Positions 18,283 through 28,574 of a stretch of DNA of 64,000 nucleotides are shown piece by piece (the first letter of the stretch is position 1; each line of letters opens with the position of its first letter). The notes beneath the pieces were generated by a model. That model saw nothing but the letters and a program-made list of their open reading frames with translations, was not told the origin of the DNA and ran no database searches. Source of the DNA: Pseudomonas sp. MM223 (GTDB lineage: Bacteria; Pseudomonadota; Gammaproteobacteria; Pseudomonadales; Pseudomonadaceae); contig OX352322.1 in assembly GCA_947090765.1 (NCBI GenBank), positions 3,393,501 through 3,457,500 on the forward strand, read 5' to 3'. Both the position numbers and the translations under genes were made by a program.

Positions 18283-19152
18283 TCATGAAGTTGTGCTCGT
18301 TTCCTCAAGCAGTTTCACGAACATGCTCAAGCTGCGCGATACCGTGCCCCGCCGCCACACCAGCCAGGTTTTCAGGTAGCGGAAATCTTCCGACATCGGC
18401 CAGGCGCTGACCGTGCTGCAACCGGGCATATTGTCGAGCATGCTGCGCGGCATCATGGCCAGGCCTGCGCCAGCGCTGACGCAGGCCAGCATGCCGTGAT
18501 AAGACTCCATCTCGTGGATCTTGCCGGGCACGGCCTGGTCCTTGACGAACCAGTTTTCAAAGTGATGGCGGTACGAACAGTTGGCGCGGAAGGCGTAGAT
18601 GCTTTCGCCGTTCACATCCTGGGCGCGGGTAACTGGCGCGTGGTTGAGCGGCGCGATGACCATCATCTCTTCCTCGAACACCGGCATGCCTTCCAGTGTC
18701 GGGTGCAGCACCGGCCCATCGACGAAAGCGGCCACCAGGCGGCCAGACAGCACGCCTTCGAGCATGGTCCCAGAGGGCCCGGTGGACAGGTCCAGGTCAA
18801 CCTTCGGGTAGCGCTGGTTATACGCGGCCAGCAAAGCCGGGATGCGCACCGCTGCCGTGCTTTCCAGCGAACCGAGGGCAAAGGTGCCCTGGGGGTCTTC
18901 ACCCGCCACGGTTAGCCGCGCTTCGTGCACCAGGTCAAGGATGCGGCGTGTGTACTCGAGGAAATTCCAGCCCGCAGGGGACAGGCGCAGGCGACTCTTC
19001 TCGCGAATGAACAGCTCCACGCCCAAATCTTCTTCCAGTTGCTTGATGCGCGTGGTCAGGTTCGACGGCACCCGATGGATGTGCTGCGCGGCGGCACTGA
19101 TACTGCCCTGCTCTGCCACGGCCTTGAAGATCTCCAGTTGCACCAGGTCCAC
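18283..19152 (-). CDS. LysR-family regulator, PtrR/YneJ-like
   Basis: 289 aa. N-terminal HTH ([20 protein letters not shown], then [17 protein letters not shown]), then a substrate-binding-like domain. Divergent from the Sad-type succinate-semialdehyde dehydrogenase across 107 bp, the same pairing as ptrR-sad (yneJ-yneI) in E. coli, where the regulator controls putrescine/GABA-derived semialdehyde use. The assignment rests on this pairing plus family features. Confidence 0.85.
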   Translation of the reverse strand: MDLVQLEIFKAVAEQGSISAAAQHIHRVPSNLTTRIKQLEEDLGVELFIREKSRLRLSPAGWNFLEYTRRILDLVHEARLTVAGEDPQGTFALGSLESTAAVRIPALLAAYNQRYPKVDLDLSTGPSGTMLEGVLSGRLVAAFVDGPVLHPTLEGMPVFEEEMMVIAPLNHAPVTRAQDVNGESIYAFRANCSYRHHFENWFVKDQAVPGKIHEMESYHGMLACVSAGAGLAMMPRSMLDNMPGCSTVSAWPMSEDFRYLKTWLVWRRGTVSRSLSMFVKLLEETSTTS

Positions 19153-19236
19153 AGCCTTTCTCCAAACGTGAATGTTTCGCTCATTATTATTCAGTTTTCA
19201 TTAAAGCCATAGCCCACTAGTCTGGCGTCACTGATT

Positions 19237-19244
19237 AACAACAA
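19237..19244 (+). promoter_or_regulatory. Crc/Hfq-type CA motif ahead of sad
   Basis: AACAACAA matches AANAANAA and overlaps the region just before the GAGAG ribosome-binding site of sad. Suggests catabolite repression of the dehydrogenase; sequence match only. Confidence 0.45.
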
Positions 19245-19259
19245 CGAGAGTGTCACGCC

Positions 19260-20645
19260 ATGAGCGCGATCAGCAGCCTGACCCACGCCGTCTCCCTCGA
19301 CCCCTTCAGCGGCGAGCAGATTGGCGCCTACCCGTTCGACACCGACGCCGCACTGGAAGCGGCGCTGCAACGTGCCAAGGTTGGCTACCGCCAGTGGCGC
19401 CAAGTGTCGCTGGGTCAGCGCAGCGAGTACCTGCTCGCCCTGGCCAGCACCCTCGAAGCCAAAGCTGAAGCCTTTGCCCAGATGATCAGCCGCGAAATCG
19501 GCAAGCCAATTGCCCAGGCCCGTGGTGAAGTCAGCAAGTGCGTCGGCCTGTGCCGCTGGTACGCCGAACACGGCCCGGCCATGCTTGCGCCGGAGCCGAC
19601 CCAGGTTGAAAAAGCCCGTATCGAATACCGCCCGCTTGGCCCGATCCTGGCCGTGATGCCGTGGAACTTCCCGGTCTGGCAAGTATTGCGCGGCGCCGTA
19701 CCTGCAATCCTGGCGGGTAACACCTATGTGCTCAAGCACGCGCCCAACGTGATGGGTAGCGCCTACCTGCTGGGCGAGCTGTTCAAGGATGCCGGCCTGC
19801 CGGAAGGCGTGTTCGAAGTGCTGAACGTGACCCCGGACGGCGTCACCCGCGCCATCAACGACCCGCGTATCGCCGCCGTGACCCTGACCGGCAGCGTGCG
19901 TGCCGGCATGGCGATTGGCGCCCAGGCCGGTGCCGCGCTGAAGAAGTGCGTGCTGGAGCTGGGTGGTTCCGACCCGTTCATCGTGCTGGCCGACGCCGAC
20001 CTGGATGCCGCCGTCAAGGCTGCGGTCATCGGTCGTTATCAGAACACCGGCCAGGTCTGCGCCGCGGCCAAGCGCCTGATCGTGGAAGACAGCATTGTCG
20101 AGGAATTCACGCGCAAGTTCGTTGAAGCGACGCGTGAACTGAAAGTCGGCAACCCACTGGAAGACGGCACTTATATCGGCCCGATGGCCCGTTACGACCT
20201 GCGTGACGAGCTGGACGGCCAAGTCCAGGCAACCCTTGCCGAAGGCGCCACCCTGCTGCTGGGGGGCAACAAGGTTGAAGGCGTGGCCAACTTCTATGCG
20301 CCAACCGTGTTCGCCAACGTCACCCCGGAAATGACCGCATTCAAGCAGGAACTGTTCGGGCCTGTGGCCGCGATCATCACTGCCCGTGATGCCGACCATG
20401 CGGTGGAGTTGGCCAACGACAGCGAATTCGGCCTGGCCGCGACCATCTACACCGCCGACTATGCACTGGCCGAGCGCATGACCGCTGCACTGGACACCGG
20501 TGGCGTGTTCATCAACGGCTACTGCGCTTCCGACCCCCGCGTGGCGTTTGGCGGCGTGAAGAAGAGCGGGTTCGGGCGTGAACTGTCGCACTTTGGTGTG
20601 CGTGAGTTCACCAATGCCCAGACGGTGTGGCTGGACCGTAACTGA
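19260..20645 (+). CDS. sad: NAD(P)+-dependent succinate-semialdehyde dehydrogenase, Sad/YneI type
   Basis: 461 aa aldehyde dehydrogenase oxidising succinate semialdehyde to succinate, the last step of GABA/putrescine breakdown. Visible motifs: PWNFPVWQVLRGAVPAILAG (cofactor binding), TGSVRAG, the general base Glu233 in LELGGSDPF, and the nucleophile Cys267 in TGQVCAAAKR. The short N-terminus (no PSxLL extension) and GSVRAG favour the YneI subgroup over GabD. Monocistronic with a REP pair directly after it. Confidence 0.92.
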   Translation: MSAISSLTHAVSLDPFSGEQIGAYPFDTDAALEAALQRAKVGYRQWRQVSLGQRSEYLLALASTLEAKAEAFAQMISREIGKPIAQARGEVSKCVGLCRWYAEHGPAMLAPEPTQVEKARIEYRPLGPILAVMPWNFPVWQVLRGAVPAILAGNTYVLKHAPNVMGSAYLLGELFKDAGLPEGVFEVLNVTPDGVTRAINDPRIAAVTLTGSVRAGMAIGAQAGAALKKCVLELGGSDPFIVLADADLDAAVKAAVIGRYQNTGQVCAAAKRLIVEDSIVEEFTRKFVEATRELKVGNPLEDGTYIGPMARYDLRDELDGQVQATLAEGATLLLGGNKVEGVANFYAPTVFANVTPEMTAFKQELFGPVAAIITARDADHAVELANDSEFGLAATIYTADYALAERMTAALDTGGVFINGYCASDPRVAFGGVKKSGFGRELSHFGVREFTNAQTVWLDRN

Positions 20646-20655
20646 TTGGCAATTT

Positions 20656-20760
20656 TGGGGCTGCTTTGCAGCCCTTTCGCGGCACAAGGCCGCTCCTACA
20701 GGATTACGCGCCCCCCTGTAGGAGCGGCCTTGTGCCGCGAAAGGCCGCAGAGCGGCCCCT
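20656..20760. repeat. REP pair between sad and a convergent gene
   Basis: TTCGCGGCACAAGGCCGCTC and its complement around a spacer of about 17 bp, flanked by GGGGCTGCTTTGCAGCCC and GGCCGCAGAGCGGCC hairpins. It fills the convergent gap and can serve as a bidirectional end. Confidence 0.93.
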
Positions 20761-20766
20761 AAAATT

Positions 20767-22677
20767 TCAATCCCGAACCTGGTCCTTGACCCAGTCCAGC
20801 ATCCCCCCCGGCACGATCAGTTCATGCCGCGCCCGCGAACAGGCGGTATACAACCCCGCCAACATCCGCGCCCGTTCATTGCGGTTACCCGCCACCTGTG
20901 GTGCCACCATCAGCTCCGGCGACACCATCACCCGGGCGAACTCCATGTTCTTCACATCCCGTACCCGCCCCAGAAACAACTTGGGCGCCTTGTCCCAGCG
21001 GTAACGGCTCTTGGCTTTGGCAAAATGCTCCGGCGTATAGCCTTTGCGCAGCATGTTGGCCACGGCAACGAATGCCATGTCATCACCCTTGTCCTGTTCC
21101 AGTGCCTGCCAGCTGGCATAGCGGAACAGCATCGGGTGACGCGGTCGGGTGCCGTAGCGGTACAGCTCGATGCAGTCCTCTACGAACAGCTCGAAGTCCT
21201 TGCGCGCGCTTTTCAGCAGTACGAACGGCACACTTTGGTGCGTAAGGCGCTGGAACCAGCCAAACAGCCCCCATTCATCATCGACGATCAGTGCCGTGGG
21301 CTGTTCCGGCACGGTCACCGTATCGAAGAAACTGACCCGCGTGTAGTGCTCGGCGCTACCACTGAAGGCCGCCTGGATCGCCGCCGGGTGTGCCTGGATC
21401 AGCGGGTTGAGCACATTGTCCATCGCCGGCCCGGCACGCAGCGAGTGGTCGATGCAGCGTTGGCGTATGAAGCTGCCATGGTGCGGGCTGAGGCCGTTGA
21501 GGTTCTGCAACTCGTCGCCCAGCGCAATGATCGACTGCGGGCTGCTATCAAGCACGGCAAGCATCGGTGCCGACAGCTCGTGGGCCTCGTCGACGATCAC
21601 GTGGGTGTAGCGGCTATCGATCACATAACCGGACAACGACAGCAACTTCACCCGGTGATAGTCACGCACCGGCAACTGGATTTCCCGCGCCGACGGGCGA
21701 ATCAGCTCTTGCCAATACAGGCGGGCCTTTTCCAGTAGCACCTCCTGATCCAGCGGTGAGGTTCCTGGCCCGGCCCAAGGTAAATGGTGCAGCTGAAGCT
21801 GGGTGTCGGCACTGTGGCAGAAGGTGCGCACAGCGCGAATGCACAAGGCAACCACATCACGCGCGGCGAGCGGGCCGATGTCAGGGATGGCCAGCCAGCG
21901 AACAACCTGAGCCTCCTGTGGGCGCCATGACAGTTTGGTGCGGTAAGGGTCGCGCAGCCGCCAGCCGTTGCTGGTGAGGTCGCGGTTGAGTAGCTCGTCA
22001 GCCAACTGGCCAAAGGTCAGCGCTGTGTAGGCGGCAGCGTCCTTTACCCGCGCCTGCAAGGCGCGCAACTGGCCTTCGGTCAACGCCAGAAGCAACGTGC
22101 GCTGTGGCTCCAGCAGGCGGGCAAACTGGTGGATCAGGAAGGTCTTGCCAGTGCCGGCAAAGCCCTGCACTGCCACCGACTCGTCGATACCACTGAGAAA
22201 CTCGCGCAGCAGGCGGTTCTGCTGGTCGCTCAGCATGAGGTCGCTGGCCAGGGACGGCAGGTACACCGGATGCAGCGGTGTGGCCCGCTGACGGTAGGTG
22301 TCGGCGAACTGGAAATTCCACTGACCTTCGGTATCCAGCAGTTCGTCAGCGGTGTACGCCACCTCGTCCGACAAAAGGGCGATACCGTTTTCGCCCAGCA
22401 TGCCCAGGCCCATGGCAAACGCTTCGCGATCGAAGTGCTGCGCTACCTGGCTTTGAAAGCGCCCGGGTGCGGCGCTTTCGACTTCGTTGGCGATGCGAAC
22501 GATTTCGGCAAAACGGCGCTCTTGCGCGTCGGCCGAGGCGGTAGCGGGCTGGCGCGGCAGGTTTTGCACGAACAGCACTGCGGCGGCGTCAAGGACATTG
22601 GCAGTGGCAAAGAAGTCGGTGTTGGGCTCACTGGCGAGGCGGTCGGCCTGGTCGCTGGGCAAAGGCAGGTAGAACAT
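20767..22677 (-). CDS. Superfamily I helicase-like ATPase, orphan
   Basis: 636 aa from MFYLPLPSDQ. An N-terminal region of about 150 residues with no motif I recognise, then an SF1 (UvrD/Rep-like) core: Walker A GFAGTGKT at 172-179, motif II VDEAH (in THVIVDEAHELSAPML), motif III-like LGDELQNLN, and a C-terminal LYTACSRARHELIV as motif VI. The core is short and divergent, so strand unwinding is not assured; an ATP-driven nucleic-acid role (DNA repair, RNA handling or defence) is all that can be inferred. No partner gene of a known defence system adjoins it; it lies alone between REP pairs. Confidence 0.82.
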   Translation of the reverse strand: MFYLPLPSDQADRLASEPNTDFFATANVLDAAAVLFVQNLPRQPATASADAQERRFAEIVRIANEVESAAPGRFQSQVAQHFDREAFAMGLGMLGENGIALLSDEVAYTADELLDTEGQWNFQFADTYRQRATPLHPVYLPSLASDLMLSDQQNRLLREFLSGIDESVAVQGFAGTGKTFLIHQFARLLEPQRTLLLALTEGQLRALQARVKDAAAYTALTFGQLADELLNRDLTSNGWRLRDPYRTKLSWRPQEAQVVRWLAIPDIGPLAARDVVALCIRAVRTFCHSADTQLQLHHLPWAGPGTSPLDQEVLLEKARLYWQELIRPSAREIQLPVRDYHRVKLLSLSGYVIDSRYTHVIVDEAHELSAPMLAVLDSSPQSIIALGDELQNLNGLSPHHGSFIRQRCIDHSLRAGPAMDNVLNPLIQAHPAAIQAAFSGSAEHYTRVSFFDTVTVPEQPTALIVDDEWGLFGWFQRLTHQSVPFVLLKSARKDFELFVEDCIELYRYGTRPRHPMLFRYASWQALEQDKGDDMAFVAVANMLRKGYTPEHFAKAKSRYRWDKAPKLFLGRVRDVKNMEFARVMVSPELMVAPQVAGNRNERARMLAGLYTACSRARHELIVPGGMLDWVKDQVRD

Positions 22678-22749
22678 CGGCACCTCGGGTTGGATCAGGG
22701 CGGCACCATAGCAACTTTCGGCGCTGGATGCTGGGTTCAGTGTTGCTTG

Positions 22750-22851
22750 TACCGGCCTCTTCGCGGGTAAACCCGCTCCCACAGGATCACAATAAGTCCA
22801 CAGATTGCGAAGTACCTGTGGGAGCGGGTTCACCCGCGAAGAGGCCAGCAG
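22750..22851. repeat. REP pair (inverted)
   Basis: CCGGCCTCTTCGCGGGTAAA with its complement across a spacer of about 30 bp, in the gap between two same-strand genes. Confidence 0.93.
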
Positions 22852-22864
22852 CTATTTCGCTACC

Positions 22865-23764
22865 TTAGCCCCTGCTCCGCTTCAAGGTCTCGCTCGGAAA
22901 CTCTTTGAACAATTGCCGGTAACTCTCTGAAAACCTTCCCAAATGCCAGAATGACCAGCGCATCGCGACTTCGGCCACGGTCGCCCTGCCATCGCGTAAC
23001 AGATCGCGACGCGCGCCGTTCAGCCGACGCAAGCGCAGCCACTGCGCCGGCGGCATGCCGGTAAATGCCTTGAATGCCTGCTGCAACTGGCGCAGCGAAA
23101 CCCCTGCAACATCCGCCAGTTCCACCAGGTTCAACGTCTCTTCGGGGCAATCTGCTGCCCACTCGCTGACCCGGCGCATAATCGCCCGCTCTTCGTCGCG
23201 CCGCCCCAAGGCAACGCCCTGCAGGCGCTGGCTGGCGTTATCGAGGATGAACAGGCAATCCTCCAGCAGCTGCTCCGCCAGGGCCTGCCCCTGCAATGGG
23301 CAATCGGCCTGCCCGAGGCGGGTCAGCGTGGCACTCAGCCAGCTGCCAAACAGCGCATTCTGCCCGCTGCCCAGCGGCACCATGAACAACCCTTCGAGGC
23401 GTTGCGGGTCCAGCCCATGGCGAGCCAGGAAGGCCTGGTCGAATACCACTGCCACTTCCTGGTAGTTCTCCGGGGTAATCCAGATATTGCGGCTTTGCTC
23501 GTTAAGCAGATACAGGCTGTTTTCACTGCGGTCGAAGCAGAACGCCAGGGAACCGCTCGGGGCACGGAAAAACTGCTCAACGCGGGTATTCAAGCGTTCC
23601 TCGTACACCTCCACGCCATCCATCCCCAGCCAGCGCAGTTCACCGCTGAAATGCCCCGGCGACATCTGCCGGTACTGCTGCTGCCAGCCAGGGGTAGCGC
23701 GCACTTGCTCGGAGACGTCGGTGGTATGGAAGGCCTGGACTTGCAGCGCATTGGGCGTTGTCAC
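22865..23764 (-). CDS. AraC-family transcriptional regulator
   Basis: 299 aa from GTG 23764, which has AGGA 8 nt upstream; an ATG 38 codons further up is open but encodes unlike sequence. The N-terminal part resembles EutR/FeaR-type sensor domains; the C-terminal AraC domain is clear (LVELADVAGVSLRQLQQAFK and ATVAEVAMRWSFWHLGRFSE). Divergent from the gamma-glutamylputrescine synthetase gene across about 180 bp, hence a candidate regulator of the putrescine genes. Inducer unknown. Confidence 0.85.
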   Translation of the reverse strand: MTTPNALQVQAFHTTDVSEQVRATPGWQQQYRQMSPGHFSGELRWLGMDGVEVYEERLNTRVEQFFRAPSGSLAFCFDRSENSLYLLNEQSRNIWITPENYQEVAVVFDQAFLARHGLDPQRLEGLFMVPLGSGQNALFGSWLSATLTRLGQADCPLQGQALAEQLLEDCLFILDNASQRLQGVALGRRDEERAIMRRVSEWAADCPEETLNLVELADVAGVSLRQLQQAFKAFTGMPPAQWLRLRRLNGARRDLLRDGRATVAEVAMRWSFWHLGRFSESYRQLFKEFPSETLKRSRG

Positions 23765-23947
23765 GCGAGATCCTAGTTGCACTCTTTTGGTGCATTGCTT
23801 GCCGAAGAAAATGGATAGATCGGCCTCGGGGGCTGCGACCAAGATAGTCTCCAGTGCGTCACCTGGGAAGTGCAACACCCTGCAAGCCGTGTTGCGGCTT
23901 TTGCGATAAGCGTTGCTCCCACACTAAAACCCAACCAAGAGGTCTGT

Positions 23948-25306
23948 ATGAACGCCCCCTTCGATCAGCTGTACACCTGGCTGAAAGAACACCGCATCAC
24001 CGAAGTCGAATGCGTGATCAGCGACCTGACCGGCATTGCCCGGGGCAAGATCGCGCCCACCGCCAAGTTTCTCCATGAGCGTGGCATGCGCCTGCCCGAA
24101 AGCGTGCTGCTGCAGACGGTCACCGGCGACTACGTCGACGATGACATCTACTACAACCTCCTCGATGCCGCCGACATCGACATGGTCTGCCGCCCCGACC
24201 CTTCTGCCGTGTACCAGATCCCGTGGGCGATCGAGCCGACCGCGATCGTGATCCACGACACTTTCGACAAGCAAGGCAACCCTATCGAGCTGTCGCCGCG
24301 CAACGTCCTCAAGAAGGTGCTCAAGCTCTACGCCGACAAGGGCTGGCAGCCGATCGTCGCGCCCGAGATGGAGTTCTACCTGACCAAGCGCTGCGAAGAC
24401 CCGGACTTGCCATTGCAGGTACCGCTGGGGCGTTCTGGCCGCGCCGAAAGTGGCCGCCAGTCGTTCTCGATCGACGCCGCCAACGAATTCGACCCGCTGT
24501 TCGAGGACGTCTACGACTGGTGTGAAATCCAGGGCCTGGACCTGGACACGCTGATCCACGAAGACGGCCCGGCGCAGATGGAGATCAACTTCCGCCACGG
24601 CGACGCACTGGACCTGGCCGACCAGATCACCGTATTCAAACGCACCATGCGTGAAGCTGCGCTCAAGCACAACGTGGCCGCCACCTTCATGGCCAAGCCG
24701 ATCACCGACGAACCGGGCAGTGCCATGCACCTGCACCAGAGCGTGGTTGACATCGCCACGGGCAAGCCGATCTTCGCCAACGAAGACGGCAGCATGAGCC
24801 AACTGTTCCTGCACCACATCGGCGGGCTGCAAAAGTACATCCCAAAACTGCTGCCGATGTTTGCGCCCAATGTCAACTCGTTCCGCCGCTTCCTGCCAGA
24901 CACCTCGGCACCGGTGAACGTCGAGTGGGGTGAAGAAAACCGCACTGCCGGGCTGCGCGTGCCCACCTCCAGCCCCGAGGCAATGCGCGTGGAAAACCGC
25001 CTGCCGGGCGCCGATGCCAACCCGTACCTGGCTATCGCTGCCAGCCTGTTGTGCGGCTACCTGGGCATGGTCGAGCAGCTTGACCCTAGCGCGCCAGTGC
25101 AGGGCCGTGCCTACGAACGGCGCAACCTGCGCCTGCCGATCACCATCGAAGACGCCCTGCAACACATGGAAGACTGCGAGACCGTGCAGCAGTACCTGGG
25201 CAAGCAGTTTGTCCAGGGCTATGTGGCCGTCAAACGTGCCGAGCATGAGAACTACAAGCGGGTCATCAGTTCGTGGGAGCGTGAGTTCCTGATGATGAGC
25301 GTCTGA
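23948..25306 (+). CDS. spuI: Gamma-glutamylputrescine synthetase (glutamine-synthetase family)
   Basis: 452 aa. ATP-dependent ligation of glutamate to putrescine or a related amine, first step of the Puu/Spu pathway. GS catalytic domain: metal-ligand segment APEMEFYL, the GPAQMEINF motif, MAKPITDEPGSAMHLHQSV, and the ATP/glutamate segment VEWGEENRTAGLRVP. Length and the lack of an adenylylation-type tail fit PuuA/SpuI, not GlnA. The start MNAPFDQL follows AGAGG; the longer upstream frame was rejected. Neighbours (polyamine-binding protein, PuuB-like oxidase) support the call. Confidence 0.9.
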   Translation: MNAPFDQLYTWLKEHRITEVECVISDLTGIARGKIAPTAKFLHERGMRLPESVLLQTVTGDYVDDDIYYNLLDAADIDMVCRPDPSAVYQIPWAIEPTAIVIHDTFDKQGNPIELSPRNVLKKVLKLYADKGWQPIVAPEMEFYLTKRCEDPDLPLQVPLGRSGRAESGRQSFSIDAANEFDPLFEDVYDWCEIQGLDLDTLIHEDGPAQMEINFRHGDALDLADQITVFKRTMREAALKHNVAATFMAKPITDEPGSAMHLHQSVVDIATGKPIFANEDGSMSQLFLHHIGGLQKYIPKLLPMFAPNVNSFRRFLPDTSAPVNVEWGEENRTAGLRVPTSSPEAMRVENRLPGADANPYLAIAASLLCGYLGMVEQLDPSAPVQGRAYERRNLRLPITIEDALQHMEDCETVQQYLGKQFVQGYVAVKRAEHENYKRVISSWEREFLMMSV

Positions 25307-26464
<1,158 letters not shown>

Positions 26465-26477
26465 GCCGAGAACGCCC

Positions 26478-27773
26478 ATGTCTTTCGATTCCCAACACAC
26501 TGCTTCGTACTACGCTGCCACGGCACGCAACGCGGCGCCCTACCCCAGCCTGGACGACGAACTGACGGCCGATGTGTGCGTGGTCGGCGGCGGGCTGACC
26601 GGCGTCAACACTGCCCTGGAACTGGCTGAACGCGGCTTGTCGGTGGTGCTGCTGGAAGGCCGGCGCATAGGCTGGGGCGCCAGCGGGCGCAACGGCGGCC
26701 AGCTGATTCGCGGTATTGGCCATGACGTCAGCGGCTTTACCCGGCATGTCGGTCAGGACGGCGTGCGCTACCTGAAGCAGGCCGGCATCGATTCGGTGGC
26801 GCTGGTGGCCAGCCGCATCGCCCAGTACGGTATTGCCTGCGACCTGCGCTGGGGGTTCTGCGAACTGGCTAATACCCCCGACCAGTTCGCCGCCTTCAAA
26901 GACGAGCAGGATGACCTGGCAGCGCTTGGCTATCGCCCTGAAACCCGCCTGGTAGGCCCCGGGCAACTGCATGAAATCGTCGCCAGCGACCAGTACGCCG
27001 GCGGCCTGGTCGACATGGGCTCGGGCCACCTGCATCCGCTCGACCTGGTCCAGGGCGAAGCCCGTGCCGCCCATAGCCTGGGCGTGCGCATCTTCGAACA
27101 AAGCCCCGTGCTGCGTATCGAGCACGGCCCCCGCGTGACCCTGCACACGGCCCGTGGCAAGGTGCGGGCAGGCAGCCTGGTATTGGGCTGCAACGCCCAC
27201 CTCGATGAACTGGAGCCGCGGCTGAGCGGCAAGGTGCTGCCGGCCGGCAGTTACGTGGTGGCCACCGAACCTTTGCCCAAAGCACTGGCTGCCGCCTTGA
27301 TCCCGCAGAACATGGCGCTGTGCGACCAGAAGGTCGGCCTGGACTACTACCGCCTCACCGCAGACCGCCGCCTGCTGTTCGGCGGTGCCTGCCACTACTC
27401 CGGCCGCGACCCTAAAGACATCGCCGCCTACATGCGCCCCAAGGTGCTGAAGGTGTTCCCGCAACTGGCCAACGTGCGCATCGACTACCAGTGGGGCGGC
27501 ATGATCGGCATTACCGCCAACCGCTTCCCCCAGGTTGGGCGCCTGAGCCAGCACCCGAACGTCTATTACGCCCAGGGCTATTCGGGGCACGGGCTGAATG
27601 TGACGCACTGGACGGCGAAACTGCTGGCCGAAAGCATCGCCCTCGGCCACAGCCAAGGCCTGGACGTGTTCAGCGCGGTACCCCACCTGACCTTCCCTGG
27701 CGGCAAGGCGCTGCGCTCGCCGCTGCTGGCAATGGGAATGCTGTGGTACCGGTTGCGCGAAGCGCTGGGTTAA
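26478..27773 (+). CDS. puuB: Gamma-glutamylputrescine oxidoreductase (PuuB-like FAD enzyme)
   Basis: 431 aa. DAO-family FAD oxidoreductase oxidising gamma-glutamylputrescine to the aldehyde with H2O2 release. FAD-binding VVGGGLTGVNTALELAERG at 35-53 with Glu60 ending the beta-alpha-beta unit; GASGRNGGQL at 67-76; C-terminal substrate-domain segments DYQWGGMIGITANRFPQVG and GYSGHGLNVTH. Begins 13 bp after the binding-protein gene, so in operon with it. Confidence 0.9.
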   Translation: MSFDSQHTASYYAATARNAAPYPSLDDELTADVCVVGGGLTGVNTALELAERGLSVVLLEGRRIGWGASGRNGGQLIRGIGHDVSGFTRHVGQDGVRYLKQAGIDSVALVASRIAQYGIACDLRWGFCELANTPDQFAAFKDEQDDLAALGYRPETRLVGPGQLHEIVASDQYAGGLVDMGSGHLHPLDLVQGEARAAHSLGVRIFEQSPVLRIEHGPRVTLHTARGKVRAGSLVLGCNAHLDELEPRLSGKVLPAGSYVVATEPLPKALAAALIPQNMALCDQKVGLDYYRLTADRRLLFGGACHYSGRDPKDIAAYMRPKVLKVFPQLANVRIDYQWGGMIGITANRFPQVGRLSQHPNVYYAQGYSGHGLNVTHWTAKLLAESIALGHSQGLDVFSAVPHLTFPGGKALRSPLLAMGMLWYRLREALG

Positions 27774-27914
27774 TCAGGGTATTGGATGCTACCTGTGCAG
27801 TCGCCGCTTCATTATGGGCGCCTACACAGGCCGGGCTGATATAAAGAAAAATCTAAACTAATCGATCCAACATTTTATTTTTTATAGAGCTTTTACCAAA
27901 ACCAAATAATTAGC

Positions 27915-28221
27915 CTAAAGAACCACCTGCAACCCTTTGTTTTTTATTATATTTAGCAATTTCAAAGCCGGCCCTGATGGGCGAGTTTCCCCCCTGCTCC
28001 CATTTGCGCACTGTTGAAGCACTCGTATGCAGGTGCATCGCGAAGACCGGCTGGCTGAAGTTAAGTGCCTCACGTAACCGGCGTATATCCACCGCTGTGA
28101 AATCCAGCACCGGCGCTGGGCACAGCGCATCGTAGTCCCGAAGCGTAACCTTGCTGATTGCCCCAGCTTCATGAAGGGCTACAAGATCCTCTCGTACCGA
28201 TTCAACCAGTTTGCTGCTCAC
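27915..28221 (-). pseudogene. XRE/HigA-type antitoxin-like HTH regulator, frameshifted near the C-terminus
   Basis: Opens MSSKLVESVREDLVALHEAG and carries an HTH around ALNFSQPVFAMHLHTSASTVRKWEQG. After that the frame runs into an unlike tail ending at 27910. Dropping one G from the run of six (27989-27994) instead yields GETRPSGPALKLLNIIKNKG, the usual end of this antitoxin family, stopping at 27915 with 101 codons. No RelE/HigB-like toxin gene adjoins it; instead a 36-codon ORF overlaps its GTG start. Local base composition is AT-richer than the neighbours, which suggests acquisition. Confidence 0.78.
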
Positions 28222-28328
28222 AGCAGACCTCCATTAATACTCCTGATTGCAGCGCCCGACAGAGCGCCAACGGTGATAGATCCAGAAAAACCTTGCCCGC
28301 AAACCGTAATGCCTTCTGTTCTTGCCAT
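28218..28328 (-). CDS. Short ORF overlapping the HTH gene start (36 aa, hypothetical)
   Basis: Begins MARTEGITVCGQGF and ends GGLL; AGGGG lies 6 nt before its ATG, and its TGA overlaps the GTG of the HTH gene, the arrangement expected for translational coupling. It has no resemblance to a toxin. It may be a leader peptide or chance. From 28329 to 28574 I see only a 7-bp inverted repeat (ATTCCTA/TAGGAAT near 28401) and no other gene. Confidence 0.35.
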   Translation of the reverse strand: MARTEGITVCGQGFSGSITVGALSGAAIRSINGGLL

Positions 28329-28574
28329 GAGTTACCCCTAACCATACCCTTGAAGGGAATAGTTTTCCAAGAGTGCAAACAGGTTCAAAGTCAGCGGATT
28401 CCTATAGCTTTGTAGGAATTTGAGCCGCGAGCGCCCAAGCATGGAGCCCAGTCAGTGACTCTTTGCGGGAGACATTTCTGGTTCTTCCCGCCGCAGTTTG
28501 AACTCGCCCACTGGCCAACTGTCGCGCACCTGCTAGCGTTGTTCTGGCCGACCTCTCATGGATGCGCTTTCATC

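Noticed and set aside
27915..28172. Separate 85-codon gene overlapping the HTH gene
   Set aside because: Only its last part resembles protein; it is the displaced C-terminus of the frameshifted HTH gene.
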